Assembly: GCA_001751085.1 (NCBI GenBank)
Contig: MAXP01000181.1
Coordinates: forward strand, 1 to 7,888
Length of the DNA stretch: 7,888 bases
Reading direction: 5' to 3'
Source of the DNA: Desulfobacterales bacterium C00003060
GTDB lineage: Bacteria > Desulfobacterota > Desulfobacteria > Desulfobacterales > C00003060
This document shows, one piece after another, positions 7,033-7,888 of this stretch. Below the pieces are notes generated by a model. The model was not told the origin of the DNA. It did no database searches and saw only the letters and a list, made by a program, of their open reading frames with translations. Both the position numbers and the translations under genes were made by a program. The first letter of the stretch is position 1. Every line of letters begins with the position of its first letter.

Positions 7033-7067
7033 TGGTCACTTGTCATTGGTCATTGCTCAATTGTCAA
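7026..7067 (-). repeat. Heptamer repeat array containing the argG start codon
   Basis: On the minus strand six contiguous 7-base units are visible: TTGACAA, TTGAGCA, ATGACCA, ATGACAA, GTGACCA, ATGACAA. The last one begins with the argG ATG (7032) and encodes Met-Thr and part of Ser. The first unit contains TTGACA, but no -10 box lies 16-18 bases after it, so it is not read as a promoter. This array plus the AT-rich duplication occupies the whole argF-argG gap, leaving no room for a classical ribosome binding site. Confidence 0.88.
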
Positions 7068-7092
7068 TTATTAATCTTTAATTATTAATCTT
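7066..7092 (-). repeat. AT-rich tandem duplication across the argF stop codon
   Basis: The 13-base unit AAGATTAATAATT occurs twice without mismatch, separated by one A (period 14). The upstream copy (7080-7092) supplies the last argF codon and its TAA stop; the second copy (7066-7078) lies in the gap and joins the heptamer array. It looks like a local slippage duplication. The 14-base period equals two heptamers. Confidence 0.8.
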
Positions 7093-7095
7093 CAA
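7067..7095 (-). promoter_or_regulatory. Weak sigma-70-like promoter candidate upstream of argG
   Basis: TTGAAG (7095-7090; 4 of 6 matches to TTGACA), a 17-base spacer, then AATAAT (7072-7067; 5 of 6 matches to TATAAT). Transcription would start near 7060, about 28 bases before the argG ATG. AT-rich duplicated DNA makes chance matches likely, so this is a low-confidence internal promoter within an operon otherwise read from upstream of argF. Confidence 0.2.
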
Positions 7096-7888
7096 TCCTC
7101 TGAGCGCTTATGAATCTTTCCAGGATTGCCTTGTGCATATGAAGCTTGTTTTCTGCCTGATCCCACACAACCGAATTGGCTCCTTCCAGGATATCTGCTG
7201 TAATCTCCTCGCCCCTGTGGGCCGGCAGACAGTGCATGACAATCACGTCCTGTTTGGCCATGGCCAACAGGTTATGGTTCACCTGGTACGGTTCAAAAAA
7301 TCCCTTTCTCAACCCCTGTTCATTTTCGTGGCCCATGCTGGCCCACACATCCGTATAAATTACATCAGCATCTCGAACCGCTTCCTTAGGGTCGGATATT
7401 ACAACAATTGTCCCCATCGTATCCTTCAGGGCAGACTCAATAATGACCGCGTCAGGCTGATAGCCTTCAGGGCAGGCAACCACCAGGTTCAACGGTAAGA
7501 CAGCCGCTGCATTCAGCCAGGAATGAGCTACATTGTTTCCGTCACCAACCCAGACTATCTTGAGGCCTTCCAGCTTCCCCCTTTTTTCCAATATTGTCAT
7601 AAGATCGCTCAAGACCTGACAGGGATGATACAAATCGGTCAGGCCATTGATGACAGGAATCGACGCTGATGCTGCCAACTCCTTGAGTAGGTCCTGAGAA
7701 TAGGTCCGCACTACCAGGCCATCCACATATCTTGAAAGCACATGGCCTGTATCGGCAATGGGCTCATTCCGAATCAACTGGATGTCCTGGACATCCAGGA
7801 AGAGAGATGTCCCGCCAAGCTGGACCATAGCTGCCTCAAAGGAGACTCGCGTTCTCGTGGAAGGCTTATCAAAGATAAGCCCCAAGAT
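7085..7888 (-). CDS. argF: Ornithine carbamoyltransferase, 5' end cut by window edge
   Basis: Makes citrulline from ornithine and carbamoyl phosphate, the first of the three arginine-specific steps encoded here; cytosolic trimer. 267 codons are visible, reading without a stop to the window edge. A full enzyme is about 300-310 residues, so roughly 40 N-terminal residues are missing. Visible features (numbered from the edge): the carbamoyl-phosphate loop KPSTRTR (8-14); HPCQ (88-91), which contacts the carbamoyl group; GDGNNVAHS (115-123); DVWASMG (180-186), the ornithine-binding SMG loop that marks OTCase rather than aspartate carbamoyltransferase; and HCLPAHRG (219-226) with the catalytic Cys. 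The C-terminus is normal, ending in IED with a TAA inside an AT-rich tandem duplication. argG follows after 52 bases. Confidence 0.96.
   Translation of the reverse strand: MLGLIFDKPSTRTRVSFEAAMVQLGGTSLFLDVQDIQLIRNEPIADTGHVLSRYVDGLVVRTYSQDLLKELAASASIPVINGLTDLYHPCQVLSDLMTILEKRGKLEGLKIVWVGDGNNVAHSWLNAAAVLPLNLVVACPEGYQPDAVIIESALKDTMGTIVVISDPKEAVRDADVIYTDVWASMGHENEQGLRKGFFEPYQVNHNLLAMAKQDVIVMHCLPAHRGEEITADILEGANSVVWDQAENKLHMHKAILERFISAQRIED

Noticed and set aside
7061..7067. TTGACA in the heptamer array as a -35 box
   Set aside because: No TATAAT-like hexamer occurs 16-18 bases downstream; the match follows from the repeat consensus.
7026..7092. CRISPR array or ARG operator in the argF-argG gap
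   Set aside because: The units are contiguous 7-mers without spacers. The AT-rich part lacks the TGAAT-N4-ATTCA symmetry of an ArgR box.
7085..7888. Aspartate carbamoyltransferase or another transcarbamylase instead of ArgF
   Set aside because: The DVWASMG and HCLPAHRG motifs and the argGH neighbours specify ornithine carbamoyltransferase.

Overview
The window is a densely packed, one-directional gene cluster. Everything is on the minus strand, so it reads from right to left. In transcription order the genes are: argF (5' end outside the window), argG, argH, a small lipoprotein gene, lysA, dapF, dapL and folK (last codons outside the window). No plus-strand gene, RNA gene, mobile element or CRISPR array is visible. 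The largest gap is 76 bases. Two junctions overlap and no internal terminator is evident, so a single operon is the simplest reading.

Function. ArgF, ArgG and ArgH are the last three steps of arginine synthesis (ornithine to citrulline to argininosuccinate to arginine), in pathway order. DapL, DapF and LysA are the last steps of lysine synthesis by the one-step aminotransferase route: tetrahydrodipicolinate to LL-DAP, then meso-DAP, then lysine. Their gene order is the reverse of the pathway. meso-DAP also feeds peptidoglycan. FolK belongs to folate synthesis. The lipoprotein has a lipobox-type cysteine and a fibronectin-III-like body. It sits next to lysA, where many proteobacteria carry a small lipoprotein gene (yifL/lptM). 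No dapA or dapB is present here.

Organism. Base composition is mid-range by eye. DapL in place of the succinylase enzymes, joined to argFGH, lysA and dapF with a short 'CGKK' lipoprotein, suggests a Gram-negative of the Desulfobacterota (former Deltaproteobacteria). This is inference from gene content, not a database result.

Layout. 1-474 folK; 475-518 short gap; 519-1715 dapL, overlapping dapF by 14 bases; 1702-2547 dapF; 2548-2572 gap with a small hairpin; 2573-3826 lysA; 3827-3892 gap with a small hairpin; 3893-4366 lipoprotein, starting inside the argH 3' end; 4347-5741 argH; 5742-5817 gap filled largely by a heptamer repeat array; 5818-7032 argG; 7033-7084 gap with a second heptamer array and an AT-rich duplication; 7085-7888 argF.

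The genes are standard metabolic enzymes with intact motifs. The least ordinary signals are the two related 7-base repeat arrays at the starts of argG and argH. Each unit holds an overlapping start and stop codon (NTGA), and the argG start codon lies inside its array. I do not see an exotic new system.
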